This document shows positions 1 through 9,105 of a stretch of 64,000 nucleotides of DNA, piece after piece. A model generated the notes under the pieces. The model was given only the letters and a program-made list of their open reading frames with translations, was not told the DNA's origin and did no database searches. Position numbers and translations under genes: made by a program. Location of the stretch: positions 862,492 through 926,491 of the forward strand of contig NZ_CANLGU010000001.1 of assembly GCF_947490405.1 (NCBI RefSeq). The letters are read 5' to 3'. The DNA comes from an uncultured Algibacter sp. GTDB lineage: Bacteria > Bacteroidota > Bacteroidia > Flavobacteriales > Flavobacteriaceae. Every line of letters begins with the position of its first letter. The first letter of the stretch is position 1.

Positions 1-288
1 TAATTCGATGTCTTCTTCACCATTATACATGATGTCGAAATTATAATCTTCTTGAGGCACAGCATAAACCAATCGATACATGCCTTTAGTAGCTGTAGAA
101 TCTAAGGTAAACTCAAAACTTCCATCTTCACCAATCTCCGCATTCGTTACATAATCAGATATTGTTGGGCCAACTTTATAAAGCAATGCGAAATTGTAAT
201 CTTTAGCCGGATAAAAAACACCTTTTATTTTATGTTGAGCAAGTATTATACTCGGGATTAAAAGTGTTAGAAAAAGAATGCGTTTCAT
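1..288 (-). CDS. secreted DUF4369-like protein, N-terminal fragment
   Basis: The reading frame starts at an ATG at 286-288 and stays open to the left edge, giving 96 codons of an incomplete protein. Residues 1-17 form a signal peptide (MKRILFLTLLIPSIILA). The following beta-rich stretch (HKIKGVFYPAKDYNFALLY, then EIGEDGSFEF and YRLVY) resembles the DUF4369 domain that precedes thioredoxin-like domains in Bacteroidota periplasmic proteins. That family match is from memory, and the rest of the protein is outside the window. The gene lies 33 bp downstream of mfd on the same strand. Confidence 0.6.
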   Translation of the reverse strand, partial: MKRILFLTLLIPSIILAQHKIKGVFYPAKDYNFALLYKVGPTISDYVTNAEIGEDGSFEFTLDSTATKGMYRLVYAVPQEDYNFDIMYNGEEDIEL

Positions 289-321
289 CTGTTAAAGTTT
301 TTATTTTTTAGATTTCAAAAA

Positions 322-3300
322 TCAAGCCACAATAGGTTGCAATGCCTCTAAAGCTTGTTTTACTGATGTTATTTTTTCGAACGTTAGTAATAAACGTAGT
401 CCGTTTCGGGTTTGCTTCTCTTTCATTTTACAAACTTGCGGATGCGTTTGTACAAACTGTAATACTTTTGTAAAGTTAGGGCTTTGGTAGAAACTACTTT
501 GCTGATCTTGAATAAAATAACCAATCAATTTATTTTGTTTCATAATTACTTTTTCAAAGCCTATTTTAGTAGCTAACCACTTTATTTGGACACTGTTTAA
601 TAAATCGGTCACTTGCTTTGGTAATTCTCCAAAACGGTCTATTAACGCTGTTTTAAATTTTTCTAAATCTGCTTCAGTTTTCAAATTATTAAGCTGCGTG
701 TACAAATTTAAACGTTCTGCAATATTATTCACGTAACTATCAGGAAATAAAAGCTCAAAATCGGTATCGATAGTTACATCTTTTACAAAAATCTTTTCTT
801 CGCCATCGTCTTGATATAAGTCCTTAAACTCATTTTCTTTCAGTTCTTCAATAGCTTCATTTAGAATTTTTTGGTAGGTATCAAATCCTATCTCATTAAT
901 AAATCCACTTTGTTCGCCTCCCAATAAATCGCCAGCGCCACGAATTTCTAAATCCTTCATCGCGATATTAAAACCGCTACCTAACTCTGTAAATTGCTCT
1001 AATGCAGTGATACGTTTTCTGGCATCATCGGTCATTGCAGAATATTCCGGTGTAATGAAATAGCAAAATGCTTTTTTATTGCTTCGCCCCACACGACCTC
1101 GCATTTGGTGTAAATCGCTCAATCCAAAATTATTGGCATTATTAATAAAAATAGTATTGGCATTTGGTACATCTAAACCACTTTCTACAATCGTGGTACT
1201 TACTAAAACATCAAATCCACCGTCCATAAACTGTAGCATTAACGCTTCTAACTTCTTGCCTTCCATTTGCCCATGGCCAATACCAATTTTAGCATCGGGT
1301 ACCAAACGTTGTAACATGCCTGCAACTTCTTTAATATTTTCTATACGATTATGAATAAAAAATACTTGTCCGCCACGCTGAATTTCATAGCTTACTGCAT
1401 CACGAATGGTTTCTTCGTTAAAACGAATTACATGACTCTCAATAGGATATCGGTTTGGCGGTGGTGTTGTAATTACCGATAAATCTCTTGCCGCCATTAA
1501 GCTAAACTGTAAAGTTCTTGGTATTGGTGTTGCAGTTAACGTTAACACATCTACATTATCCTTTAAGGTTTTTAGTTTTTCTTTTACGGCTACACCAAAT
1601 TTTTGCTCTTCATCAACTATTAATAATCCTAAATCTTTAAATTTTACATTTTTATTGACAAGTTGATGTGTGCCGATAATAATATCAACCTTACCTTCAG
1701 CTAAAGCCTCTAAAGTTTCACGTTTTTGTTTGGCTGTTCTAAATCTATTTACATAATCTACAACTACGGGGAAATCTTTTAATCGTTGCTTAAATGTTCT
1801 GGAATGTTGATATGCTAAAATGGTAGTTGGCACTAAAACGGCAACCTGTTTGCCGTTATCTACGGCTTTAAAAGCGGCACGTATTGCTACTTCGGTTTTA
1901 CCAAAACCAACATCGCCACAAACAAGCCTGTCCATAGGGCGTTCGCTTTCCATATCAGCTTTAATATCTGCAGTTGCTGTACTTTGGTCGGGTGTGTCTT
2001 CGTAAATAAACGAGGCCTCTAACTCATGCTGCATGTAGCTATCAGGATTGTACTGAAAGCCTTTTTCGGTTTTACGTTTTGCGTAGAGTTTTATCAAATT
2101 AAACGCAACATGTTTTACACGTGCTTTTGTTTTTTGTTTAAGGGTTTTCCAAGCAGTACTACCAAGTTTGTAAATTTTAGGTGGTTTGCCATCTTTACCA
2201 TTAAACTTGGTGATTTTATGAAGCGAATGAATGCTTAAATACAACACATCGCGCTCGCCATAAATTAATTTTATGGCTTCTTGTTTTTTGCCTTCTACAT
2301 CTATTTTTTGAAGTCCGCCAAAACGCCCAATACCATGATCGATATGGGTAACATAATCGCCAATATCTAGGTTAGTAAGTTCTTTTAGAGTAATGGCTTG
2401 CTTTTTTGCATACCCATTTTTAAGCTGAAATTTGTGGTATCGCTCAAAAATTTGATGGTCTGTATAGCAAACAATTTTGTTATCGTGGTCTACAAAGCCT
2501 TGGTGTAGCGATAAAATTACGGTATGATACTCTTTTACATCTAATTTGGCATCATCAAAAATATCGTGAAATCGTTTGGCTTGTTGCTCGCTTACACAAG
2601 CGATGTAATTGGTATAGCCTTTGTCTTGGTTAGCGTTTAAATCTTCGATTAAAAGATTAAATTGCTTGTTAAAAGCAGGTTGTGGGGTGGTGTTAAAAAC
2701 GATTTCGTTATTACGAGGAGCTTGCGACGTTTCACTCACAATGACGTTCGTATTAAAAATAGAAGTACTCCCAAATTCAATAATTGAAAAATCGAGCAAT
2801 TGTTTTTTCAATAATGCTGAATTACAAAATAATTCGTGTGGTTTAGCATGTTTTATATCTTCTGAAAGTGCCTTAAAAGCGTCTTCTGCTTTGGTATAAA
2901 AATCGTCTATTCTAGAGAATAATATATCTGCATTTTTTATACCAATTACCGTTTTTTGAGCGATATATTTTAGGAAACTTTGTCGTTTTTCTTCCGTCAA
3001 CTTATTCGCTACATTGGGAATAATATTGATTTTTTTGATTTGCTCAACAGACAATTGTGTTTCTACATCAAAGGTTCTAATAGAATCTACCTCATCACCA
3101 AAAAATTCAATACGATAGGGTTCATCGTGCGAAAACGAAAACACGTCTACAATACCACCACGTACTGAAAACTCTCCAGGCTCTGTAACAAAATCTACGC
3201 GTTTAAACTTGTATTCAAACAATACTTCGTTTACAAAATCTATAGATATTTTATCGTTAACACCTATTTTAAGTGTATTGCGTTCTAGCTCTTTACGGGT

Positions 3301-3699
3301 TACTACCTGTTCAAAAAGGGCATCAGGATACGTAACAATTATTGCTGGTTTTTTTTGAGAATTAATGCGGTTTAGCACTTCTGCCCTAAGCAATACATTG
3401 GCATTATCGGTTTCCTCGATATCGTAAGGCCTTCGGTAACTGCCTGGATAGAACAACACATCTTTTTCAGATAAGAGCTGTTCTAAATCGTTAAGGTAGT
3501 GTGCCGCTTCTTCCTTATCGTTAAAAATTAAAAGAAATGGTTTTTCTGCCGTTTTAAAAGTGCTCACCACTACAAAAGATAATGCTGACCCTATAAGTCC
3601 TTTTACGTGTGTTTTACTTTGAGTTTGGGCAATAGCATTTTGCAGATTTTGCATTTGCAAAGTCTGTAAATAGGTTTGAGAGATTGTAGATTTACTCAC
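322..3699 (-). CDS. mfd: transcription-repair coupling factor Mfd
   Basis: Mfd is a DNA translocase that removes RNA polymerase stalled at lesions and recruits UvrA. The 1125 residues match the usual length. In order: a UvrB-like N-terminal region; a CarD-like RNA-polymerase-interacting domain near 440-510 (GDYVTHIDHGIGRFGG); superfamily 2 helicase motifs with Walker A GDVGFGKTEVA near 595, DEEQ near 698 and TATPIPRTL near 723; helicase C with RGRVGR; and a C-terminal TRCF domain. The start codon is GTG, supported by a perfect -7 box TATATTTG 20 bp upstream. Residues near 318-331 are encoded by what looks like a dispersed hairpin repeat (2706-2746). Confidence 0.97.
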   Translation of the reverse strand: MSKSTISQTYLQTLQMQNLQNAIAQTQSKTHVKGLIGSALSFVVVSTFKTAEKPFLLIFNDKEEAAHYLNDLEQLLSEKDVLFYPGSYRRPYDIEETDNANVLLRAEVLNRINSQKKPAIIVTYPDALFEQVVTRKELERNTLKIGVNDKISIDFVNEVLFEYKFKRVDFVTEPGEFSVRGGIVDVFSFSHDEPYRIEFFGDEVDSIRTFDVETQLSVEQIKKINIIPNVANKLTEEKRQSFLKYIAQKTVIGIKNADILFSRIDDFYTKAEDAFKALSEDIKHAKPHELFCNSALLKKQLLDFSIIEFGSTSIFNTNVIVSETSQAPRNNEIVFNTTPQPAFNKQFNLLIEDLNANQDKGYTNYIACVSEQQAKRFHDIFDDAKLDVKEYHTVILSLHQGFVDHDNKIVCYTDHQIFERYHKFQLKNGYAKKQAITLKELTNLDIGDYVTHIDHGIGRFGGLQKIDVEGKKQEAIKLIYGERDVLYLSIHSLHKITKFNGKDGKPPKIYKLGSTAWKTLKQKTKARVKHVAFNLIKLYAKRKTEKGFQYNPDSYMQHELEASFIYEDTPDQSTATADIKADMESERPMDRLVCGDVGFGKTEVAIRAAFKAVDNGKQVAVLVPTTILAYQHSRTFKQRLKDFPVVVDYVNRFRTAKQKRETLEALAEGKVDIIIGTHQLVNKNVKFKDLGLLIVDEEQKFGVAVKEKLKTLKDNVDVLTLTATPIPRTLQFSLMAARDLSVITTPPPNRYPIESHVIRFNEETIRDAVSYEIQRGGQVFFIHNRIENIKEVAGMLQRLVPDAKIGIGHGQMEGKKLEALMLQFMDGGFDVLVSTTIVESGLDVPNANTIFINNANNFGLSDLHQMRGRVGRSNKKAFCYFITPEYSAMTDDARKRITALEQFTELGSGFNIAMKDLEIRGAGDLLGGEQSGFINEIGFDTYQKILNEAIEELKENEFKDLYQDDGEEKIFVKDVTIDTDFELLFPDSYVNNIAERLNLYTQLNNLKTEADLEKFKTALIDRFGELPKQVTDLLNSVQIKWLATKIGFEKVIMKQNKLIGYFIQDQQSSFYQSPNFTKVLQFVQTHPQVCKMKEKQTRNGLRLLLTFEKITSVKQALEALQPIVA
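2706..2746. repeat. short palindromic repeat lying in frame within mfd
   Basis: The plus strand reads CGTTATT, then ACGAGGAGCTTGCGACG, then AATGACG. Its ends are near-perfect inverted repeats and the core resembles the CGTCATTGCGAGGAGC-type intergenic repeats common in Bacteroidota. That recognition is from memory. Read on the minus strand it adds about 13 residues (VIVSETSQAPRNN) without breaking the mfd frame, in a region between the UvrB-like and CarD-like domains. Confidence 0.5.
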
Positions 3700-3718
3700 C
3701 TAATTTTTGTTTGAAGTG

Positions 3719-3726
3719 CAAATATA
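3719..3726 (-). promoter_or_regulatory. -7 box of the mfd promoter
   Basis: The minus strand reads TATATTTG, a perfect match to the Bacteroidota -7 consensus TAnnTTTG, 20 bp before the GTG start of mfd. No convincing -33 TTG was seen at the usual distance. Confidence 0.6.
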
Positions 3727-3795
3727 AGGGTTAGATACATTTTATTAAGTACCTATTTGGCAAATATTTTCTGAGTTTATTAGAAGTTTTACATT

Positions 3796-3882
3796 GCGTT
3801 AGGGATTGTAATGGAAATCCTTTTTGTGAGGCACGAGCAAAAAGATTGTAATGGAAAGCCCGACCCTTGCGGTAACGCCCAA
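3796..3882. repeat. dispersed structured repeat, copy 1
   Basis: An 87-bp element begins GCGTTAGGGATTG and ends GCCCGACCC, a short loop, GGTAACGCCC. The outer GCGTTA and TAACGC can pair. An inner CTTTTTG and CAAAAAG can pair, and CCC can pair with GG near the 3' end. Related copies are at 46146-46236 and 60610-60704, with a decayed one near 33423-33598. All lie between genes. Confidence 0.75.
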
Positions 3883-3921
3883 AAAATTAAAATTTCAATT
3901 TAAAATCTTAAAAAAAATATG

Positions 3922-3929
3922 TAGGTTTG
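3922..3929 (+). promoter_or_regulatory. -7 box for the TerB-like gene
   Basis: TAGGTTTG matches TAnnTTTG exactly and lies 23 bp before the ATG at 3953. This argues against the upstream in-frame ATG at 3851, which lies inside a dispersed repeat and before this promoter. Confidence 0.6.
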
Positions 3930-3952
3930 CAGCACTAAAAAAAGATGTATAT

Positions 3953-4384
3953 ATGTCGTTTTCAAATTTATTTGACGGAGGTTTTAAAAAGCGTAATAAA
4001 AGCCATTTTGCTGCAATTGTGCGTGTAGCTATGGCTGATGGTGTAATCACTGATGATGAAAAGGCTTTTTTGGATCGATTAGCACAGCGTTTAGAGATTG
4101 GTGAAAACGACTACAAAGCTATTTTAAAAGATTACAATTCACATCCAATTAATCCACCTGTATCATATGATTTACGTTTAGAGCGTTTATACGATTTAGT
4201 TCGAATGATACATGTAGATACCATTACTGGTGATGATGAAATGTCGCTTTTGAAAAAGATTGCAGTGGGACTTGGGTTTCATGCAGTGAACGTAAAATAC
4301 ATTATCGATAAAGCATTAACGCTAGTAAGTAACGGTGCTGATTTGGATGATTTTGTGGACCAAATAAAGAATATGAATAGATAA
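3953..4384 (+). CDS. TerB-family protein
   Basis: A soluble all-helical protein of 143 residues. The segments MADGVITDDEKAFLDRL and HVDTITGDDEMSLLKKI are the two acidic, possibly metal-binding repeats typical of TerB/DUF533-like domains. The function of stand-alone TerB proteins is poorly known; tellurite or metal stress and membrane-associated sensing have been proposed. The start at 3953 is preferred because the -7 box TAGGTTTG is just upstream and the longer reading frame would translate part of a repeat. A terminator follows at 4410. A TerB domain also occurs in the DnaJ-like protein at 32569-33345. Confidence 0.8.
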   Translation: MSFSNLFDGGFKKRNKSHFAAIVRVAMADGVITDDEKAFLDRLAQRLEIGENDYKAILKDYNSHPINPPVSYDLRLERLYDLVRMIHVDTITGDDEMSLLKKIAVGLGFHAVNVKYIIDKALTLVSNGADLDDFVDQIKNMNR

Positions 4385-4409
4385 GTAATTATAAATTCTA
4401 TACTATTTA

Positions 4410-4440
4410 AAAGCGTCCAATATGTTGGGCGCTTTTTTTT
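4410..4440 (+). terminator. rho-independent terminator
   Basis: AAAGCGTCCAA, a TATG loop, then TTGGGCGC and eight T. The stem has one G:U pair. It ends the TerB-like transcript, 26 bp after its stop. Confidence 0.85.
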
Positions 4441-4449
4441 GGATACGAT

Positions 4450-6183
4450 TTATTTTGGATTGAAAAGCACTTCCTTTTCTTTGTATTCTAGCCTATTTGG
4501 TAATGCAATAGATGAAAATTCTAAATGTAATACACGACGCCTTTTTTGAACTTTCGATGCTGATGACGCATGCAACAACAAAGGCTTTATAAGCTGTACA
4601 CCTCCTGAAGCTACTTCGCTTGCAAAAGGTATAGAATTGGTAGTTATTAATTTAATTTCATCATCATTTAAACGTTTGTTGTGCGATCCTGGAATAACTT
4701 TTAGCGCTCCATTTTTTTCGGTGGTATCATCTAAATGAATACGCATGGAAAATGTATTTTTTGAAATTTCTTCTGGCGGACAAACACTTATCACACCTTT
4801 TTTGTTAGTCCATGAACTAAAACCTACAGTTTCTATTTTTTCTAAAACATTTATTGGCACATCTTGATGCCATGTTACGTACCAATTATCTTGCGGGGAC
4901 TTATCAAAATAAATAGCCTTGGTTAAAAAAGCGTTTTTATCTATTGATTTTACGAGTTTTTTGAAGTTTTTGTTGAATAGAATATCTTTTATTTCAGGTA
5001 ATTTCTGGAGGACTTCCCGCATGCCGAATGCTTGCTCATTATTTTGTTTGATATAAGTATCAAATTTGGCTTTAAGTTTTCTGATGTCGCGTTTGGTATA
5101 GACATGGTTTAGAATTCCGAACCCTTTATACTCAAGTCTTTTTGCAATGGTACGGAGGTTTTTATCATTAATTTCGGTTTCATAAACATCTACAGCATCA
5201 TACAAACGTTCTTTTATGTTGCGTTTTAAACGTTCTGGAGCAATAACTTTTATACCTTCACCCAAACTCAGTATTTCTTTTTCTAATTCGAAATTATGCT
5301 GAACTTCTAAAGAAATGGTTACGCCATAATGGTCTCTACTCACTTCTTTTTGCGTGTGATGAAAAGGCTTAGTTAATACATAAGGTGCTTGTTTATGGTT
5401 GATGTACAGCAACATATTTTCGGGTTTTAAATTTGGACTAACAGAGACACCAATGGCATTTTTATAAAAGTTTTCAGAATTAAAATTTGAATCTAACAGA
5501 AATGATTTTAAACTTTTTTCAATTGAAATCATTCTATCTAAAGCCAAATTCATAATACCTTCATGTTTTTGTCGCTTACCAATAACAAACCATCTATTTC
5601 TAAATTCTTTTAATAAATAAGGATGAAACGTAAATGTGCTTTCTTGTCGGGCTTTAAACGATTGATACGTAATTTCAATAGCTTGCTTTTTTAAAATGAA
5701 CTGGTAAAGTGGATCTAGAAATTTTAGTCCTTTTAAGTTTTCATTTTTTTCAAAATCAATTAATGATTTTTCTTGTGTTTTTTGGGTGTACACATGGTCT
5801 TCTAATTTCTGCACCATACTGCCTAGTTCCTCAAAATGAGAAAATCCTTGAAATTGTTTTAAAAATGAAACCGCCTCCGATAATTTTGTTAAATCTTGGT
5901 TGGAAATTGGGCTATTTGTAATGCTATAACTAGCGTCTTCATATTTATAAAATTTTCGCTCATAAACCACTATTGGTGCGTTATACCCTAACTTATCGCT
6001 TCGCATCATTTGAATGTCTAGTTGCACCGTTCTTTTACTAACATCTATAGCTTTTCCTTCGTATTCGTAAAGTGCATCCGAAACTGCTTCAATTAAATCA
6101 TTAAGCGTCCATTGTCTGAAATTATTTTGCAAACATTTATCAATGGTTTTATACCGGATTAATGCGTTTTTGTTTACTGCCAT
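4450..6183 (-). CDS. WYL-domain regulator fused to a PhyH-like Fe(II)/2-oxoglutarate dioxygenase domain
   Basis: 577 residues with two parts. Residues 1 to about 340 are a typical Bacteroidota WYL regulator: a winged helix near 10-80 (RYKTIDKCLQNNF, SKRTVQLDIQMM), the WYL sheet near 165-215 (ITYQSFKAR, LKEFRNRWFVIG) and a WCX-like C-terminal part. Residues about 345-577 resemble phytanoyl-CoA dioxygenases: GFGILNHVY at the start, the metal triad H439-x-D441 and H538, and a candidate 2-oxoglutarate arginine in R548-R550. All catalytic residues are present, so the domain is probably active. WYL domains sense nucleic acids or small ligands. Its substrate is unknown. A perfect palindrome lies 40 bp upstream, and a near copy precedes the tRNA-rtcB unit, which suggests autoregulation and control of rtcB. 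Confidence 0.85.
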   Translation of the reverse strand: MAVNKNALIRYKTIDKCLQNNFRQWTLNDLIEAVSDALYEYEGKAIDVSKRTVQLDIQMMRSDKLGYNAPIVVYERKFYKYEDASYSITNSPISNQDLTKLSEAVSFLKQFQGFSHFEELGSMVQKLEDHVYTQKTQEKSLIDFEKNENLKGLKFLDPLYQFILKKQAIEITYQSFKARQESTFTFHPYLLKEFRNRWFVIGKRQKHEGIMNLALDRMISIEKSLKSFLLDSNFNSENFYKNAIGVSVSPNLKPENMLLYINHKQAPYVLTKPFHHTQKEVSRDHYGVTISLEVQHNFELEKEILSLGEGIKVIAPERLKRNIKERLYDAVDVYETEINDKNLRTIAKRLEYKGFGILNHVYTKRDIRKLKAKFDTYIKQNNEQAFGMREVLQKLPEIKDILFNKNFKKLVKSIDKNAFLTKAIYFDKSPQDNWYVTWHQDVPINVLEKIETVGFSSWTNKKGVISVCPPEEISKNTFSMRIHLDDTTEKNGALKVIPGSHNKRLNDDEIKLITTNSIPFASEVASGGVQLIKPLLLHASSASKVQKRRRVLHLEFSSIALPNRLEYKEKEVLFNPK

Positions 6184-6222
6184 TTTCTGAAATATTTCTT
6201 CTAAATTAGAAGAAAATATTTA

Positions 6223-6243
6223 TTACGCAAAAAGGTTGCGTAA
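6223..6243. promoter_or_regulatory. palindromic operator of the WYL gene
   Basis: TTACGCAA, five bases (AAAGG), TTGCGTAA: a perfect 8-5-8 inverted repeat in the divergent region between the WYL gene and the TPR-HEPN-like gene. A copy with 14 of 16 arm bases identical and the same spacing lies at 9869-9889, before the tRNA-rtcB unit. On the minus strand a possible -7 box (TAATTTAG, one mismatch) lies at 6201-6208, just downstream of the operator. Confidence 0.75.
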
Positions 6244-6321
6244 CTTCATATGACTTTTGAAAAATATAATAAAAAGTAAAATAATAATAATTAGAAAATG
6301 CTTTTGTAATAACTTTATGTC

Positions 6322-8829
6322 ATGGCAAACAAAGAAGATAAAGAATATCAAAAAATTAATACTGAAGCATGGGGGTTTTATGATAAAGATAATCTTGATA
6401 AGGCTTTTGACACAAGCAAGAAGATAATTGAATTATATCCAAAAAAAATTGGAGGTTATTATCTTTCAGGAATCATAGAATATGACAAAAGAAATTTTGT
6501 AAAGTCAGTTGAGTATTTCAAAAATGCCTTAGAAGTTGATTCTGAGAATAAAGCAGGTGGTTTTATTCATTATTGGTTAGGAAAAAATTACAATGAAAAA
6601 AGTAAAGAGTGGTTTAATGATTTTGTAGATAACCCTGTTTACAGTTTTGATATGGCTAGATTTTCATTTGAAAAATCAACTGAATATGAAGAATATCCTA
6701 GAGGCACAGTCGTTGAGTTAATTCGAATATTTAGAAAAGACAACTACAAGTTAATCACAGTTTTAAAAAATGCTTTAAAAAACTTCTCTAGTGATATTGA
6801 TTTTTTAATAAGGTATTCTCGTGCTTTAACACAAATTAATAAAAATGAAGATGCTTATAATATTGTTTCTACTAAAGCAAATGAATTAAACTCTCCTAGC
6901 CTTTATTATGAGGGAGGTATGATACTTTATAAAAGTAAGGATTACAAGTCGGCAATATTAAATTTTGAAAAAGCTGTAACAGTTTCTAGTGGAAAACCTG
7001 AAAATGTTGCAGGTATATATTGTCAAATTGCAGATGCATATTATAAAGAAAAGAATTTTGAAAATGCATCTAAAAACTTTAATTATGCTTTTGAATTAAT
7101 TATAAGCTATAACTTAAAAAATACAGATTATCCTAATAATGCGTTTTGGCTTGCATTATTTGGAATAATAATTACCGTGGTAGAAGTAAAACAAATTGAT
7201 GAACTTAATAGTTCTATTTTAAAAATTCCATTTACAGAAGAAACTATAGACTATATTGAATCATTTCATGAATTTACCATTGAAACTGGTTCAGGAGTAG
7301 TATTTAGTTATGAAAATGATTTTAGCATCAGAAAGTGTATTACAGAATTAAATAAATTTAAAAAAAAGTCAAATGATCCAATCACATTAAGTAAATTAAA
7401 TTGGCTAAAAGCTATTCTATACTATCAAGACAATAAACATGAATATAGTCTCAACGCCTTAAGAGAAGTTTTAAAAAATGATAATAATAGTGACAGTTAT
7501 ATATACAAAAGAATATCAAGAGCTTATTACTATTGTTTGAATGATAGAATCAGTAGCAAAAAAAGTTATGATGACTTAATGACAAAACTCGGTTTAGACT
7601 TAAATAAATACAGACCATTAAGAAATAACTTTGATGAATATTACATTGAACAAGTTATTGATTGGCTGTTTTCTGATGAAAATTATCAAGCAATTATTGA
7701 GTTGAAAAAACATTTCACTTCAATACAGTTAGATAAATCTAAATCATGGTTTGAAATAGCTTATTCATATCATTCAATAGAAGATGAAAAAAATGCTCAA
7801 AAAGCCTACGAATATTACCTTTCTAAAAATAAAGATTCTTCTGCAGCACTAAACAACTTAGCTAATATCTATCATAAGAAGGGAGATATAAAATATGTTG
7901 AAAAAGCAATCAAGTTATACGAAAAAGCTATAAAAATAGATGGAGGAGATGAGAAGTTATATGCAAGGAATTTAAAAAACACTAAAGAAACTAGAGAATT
8001 TATTCTAAAAGAAAAAAGCAAAAACGATTTTTTAGAAAAAACTTTTAAAAGAGCTATTAAATTATTAAATAAAGAAGATTATTTCTCACTAGAATCGCTT
8101 CACAATTTCTTATTGAATATAAGAAAAGATGATGATTATAATAATGGAGAAATTCCAATTCAAGACGATTATTTTCCATCATTAATGAACACCAATATAT
8201 CTAAAGCAGAAAAGCTAAAAGATATATGGCTATCCAAAAACTATGTCTATCTCACAGATGATTTTGATGATTATGATGTCCCTATTTACAAAGTGAATCC
8301 TTACATTGAAGATGCTGTAAATAAGCAAAGAAAAGTTATCGCAGAAAATGATTTACCCATAAAATGGCTAGAAGGAATCGAAGGTCTCAATGTCTCCAAA
8401 TTAGAAGAAATACAATATTTTAATATAATTGAGAAAATAGGCAAAATCAATAAAAAATATAAACCTCTAGTAAAGAGAGATTTTAACGAATTAGTGTTTA
8501 ATTACCTCGTTGGAAATATTAAAGCAACAATAGTTCTATCTGGTTCATTTGTTGAATTAGTCCTTACATATTTTCTCGAACGAAAAAAACACACTCAAAT
8601 TCAATATTCAAATACAAGACCTAAGAACTTATATGATTGTAATCTTTTCGATTTAATATCTTTTTCAGAAGAAAAAGGTTTTTTTGGAAAAGATTTTTTT
8701 CACTTAACTAATCTATCAAGAGTATATAGAAATTTTATACATCCAGGCCTAGAATTAAAAAATGAATTAAATAAAGGTAAATCAGATTTATGCTTCATTA
8801 GTACATTAGAAATATTTAAGCTTATTTAG
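6322..8829 (+). CDS. TPR protein with HEPN-like C-terminal domain
   Basis: 835 residues, not matched to a named family. Several TPR-like helical pairs are visible near 25-90, 170-260 and 470-560 (for example YYLSGIIEYDKRNFVKSVEYF and AALNNLANIYHKKGDIKYVEKAIKLYEKAI). The last 120 residues contain a helical region (GNIKATIVLSGSFVELVLTY) followed by LTNLSRVYRNFIHPG, in which R800-x6-H807 fits the R-x4-6-H signature of HEPN RNA-processing domains. There is no signal peptide or membrane segment. The gene is strikingly A/T rich. It diverges from the WYL gene and shares its operator region. A HEPN RNase beside an RNA ligase would make functional sense, but this is inference. Confidence 0.6.
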   Translation: MANKEDKEYQKINTEAWGFYDKDNLDKAFDTSKKIIELYPKKIGGYYLSGIIEYDKRNFVKSVEYFKNALEVDSENKAGGFIHYWLGKNYNEKSKEWFNDFVDNPVYSFDMARFSFEKSTEYEEYPRGTVVELIRIFRKDNYKLITVLKNALKNFSSDIDFLIRYSRALTQINKNEDAYNIVSTKANELNSPSLYYEGGMILYKSKDYKSAILNFEKAVTVSSGKPENVAGIYCQIADAYYKEKNFENASKNFNYAFELIISYNLKNTDYPNNAFWLALFGIIITVVEVKQIDELNSSILKIPFTEETIDYIESFHEFTIETGSGVVFSYENDFSIRKCITELNKFKKKSNDPITLSKLNWLKAILYYQDNKHEYSLNALREVLKNDNNSDSYIYKRISRAYYYCLNDRISSKKSYDDLMTKLGLDLNKYRPLRNNFDEYYIEQVIDWLFSDENYQAIIELKKHFTSIQLDKSKSWFEIAYSYHSIEDEKNAQKAYEYYLSKNKDSSAALNNLANIYHKKGDIKYVEKAIKLYEKAIKIDGGDEKLYARNLKNTKETREFILKEKSKNDFLEKTFKRAIKLLNKEDYFSLESLHNFLLNIRKDDDYNNGEIPIQDDYFPSLMNTNISKAEKLKDIWLSKNYVYLTDDFDDYDVPIYKVNPYIEDAVNKQRKVIAENDLPIKWLEGIEGLNVSKLEEIQYFNIIEKIGKINKKYKPLVKRDFNELVFNYLVGNIKATIVLSGSFVELVLTYFLERKKHTQIQYSNTRPKNLYDCNLFDLISFSEEKGFFGKDFFHLTNLSRVYRNFIHPGLELKNELNKGKSDLCFISTLEIFKLI

Positions 8830-8950
8830 AAAAAAAGAACCCTGAAACAAAAATTATTTGCTTTTTTCAAAAAAATATAATACTTCGTATTATGAGGGCA
8901 TTTTTCATGCATTTGAAAAAATAAATTTTGAAAATTGAAATATTTATTCA

Positions 8951-8958
8951 AATCTTTG
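8951..8958 (+). promoter_or_regulatory. candidate promoter of a small transcription unit
   Basis: AATCTTTG (one mismatch to TAnnTTTG) is preceded by TTTG at 8927-8930 with a 20-base spacer, close to the flavobacterial arrangement. Transcription would start near 8963 and run to the hairpin at 9106-9144. Confidence 0.4.
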
Positions 8959-9003
8959 CAACGCATTTCAACCAAAACTAAGTTGAATTAAAAATTAGAA
9001 ACT

Positions 9004-9078
9004 ATGAGTTTATTTATAACATATCAAAATTTCCCGAAAGGCATATCGCCTTTTGTGATGCTTCGTGATTATCGTTAG
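9004..9078 (+). CDS. possible 24-residue peptide
   Basis: ATG at 9004 opens a frame encoding MSLFITYQNFPKGISPF and seven more residues ending in LRDYR. It lies in the 494-bp gap between the two TPR genes, about 40 bases after a candidate promoter and 28 bases before a terminator hairpin. So it may be the content of a short independent transcript, or the transcript may be a small RNA and the frame chance. No family is recognised. Confidence 0.3.
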   Translation: MSLFITYQNFPKGISPFVMLRDYR

Positions 9079-9105
9079 ATAAACTTTTCAAAATTTATAA
9101 ATGAG

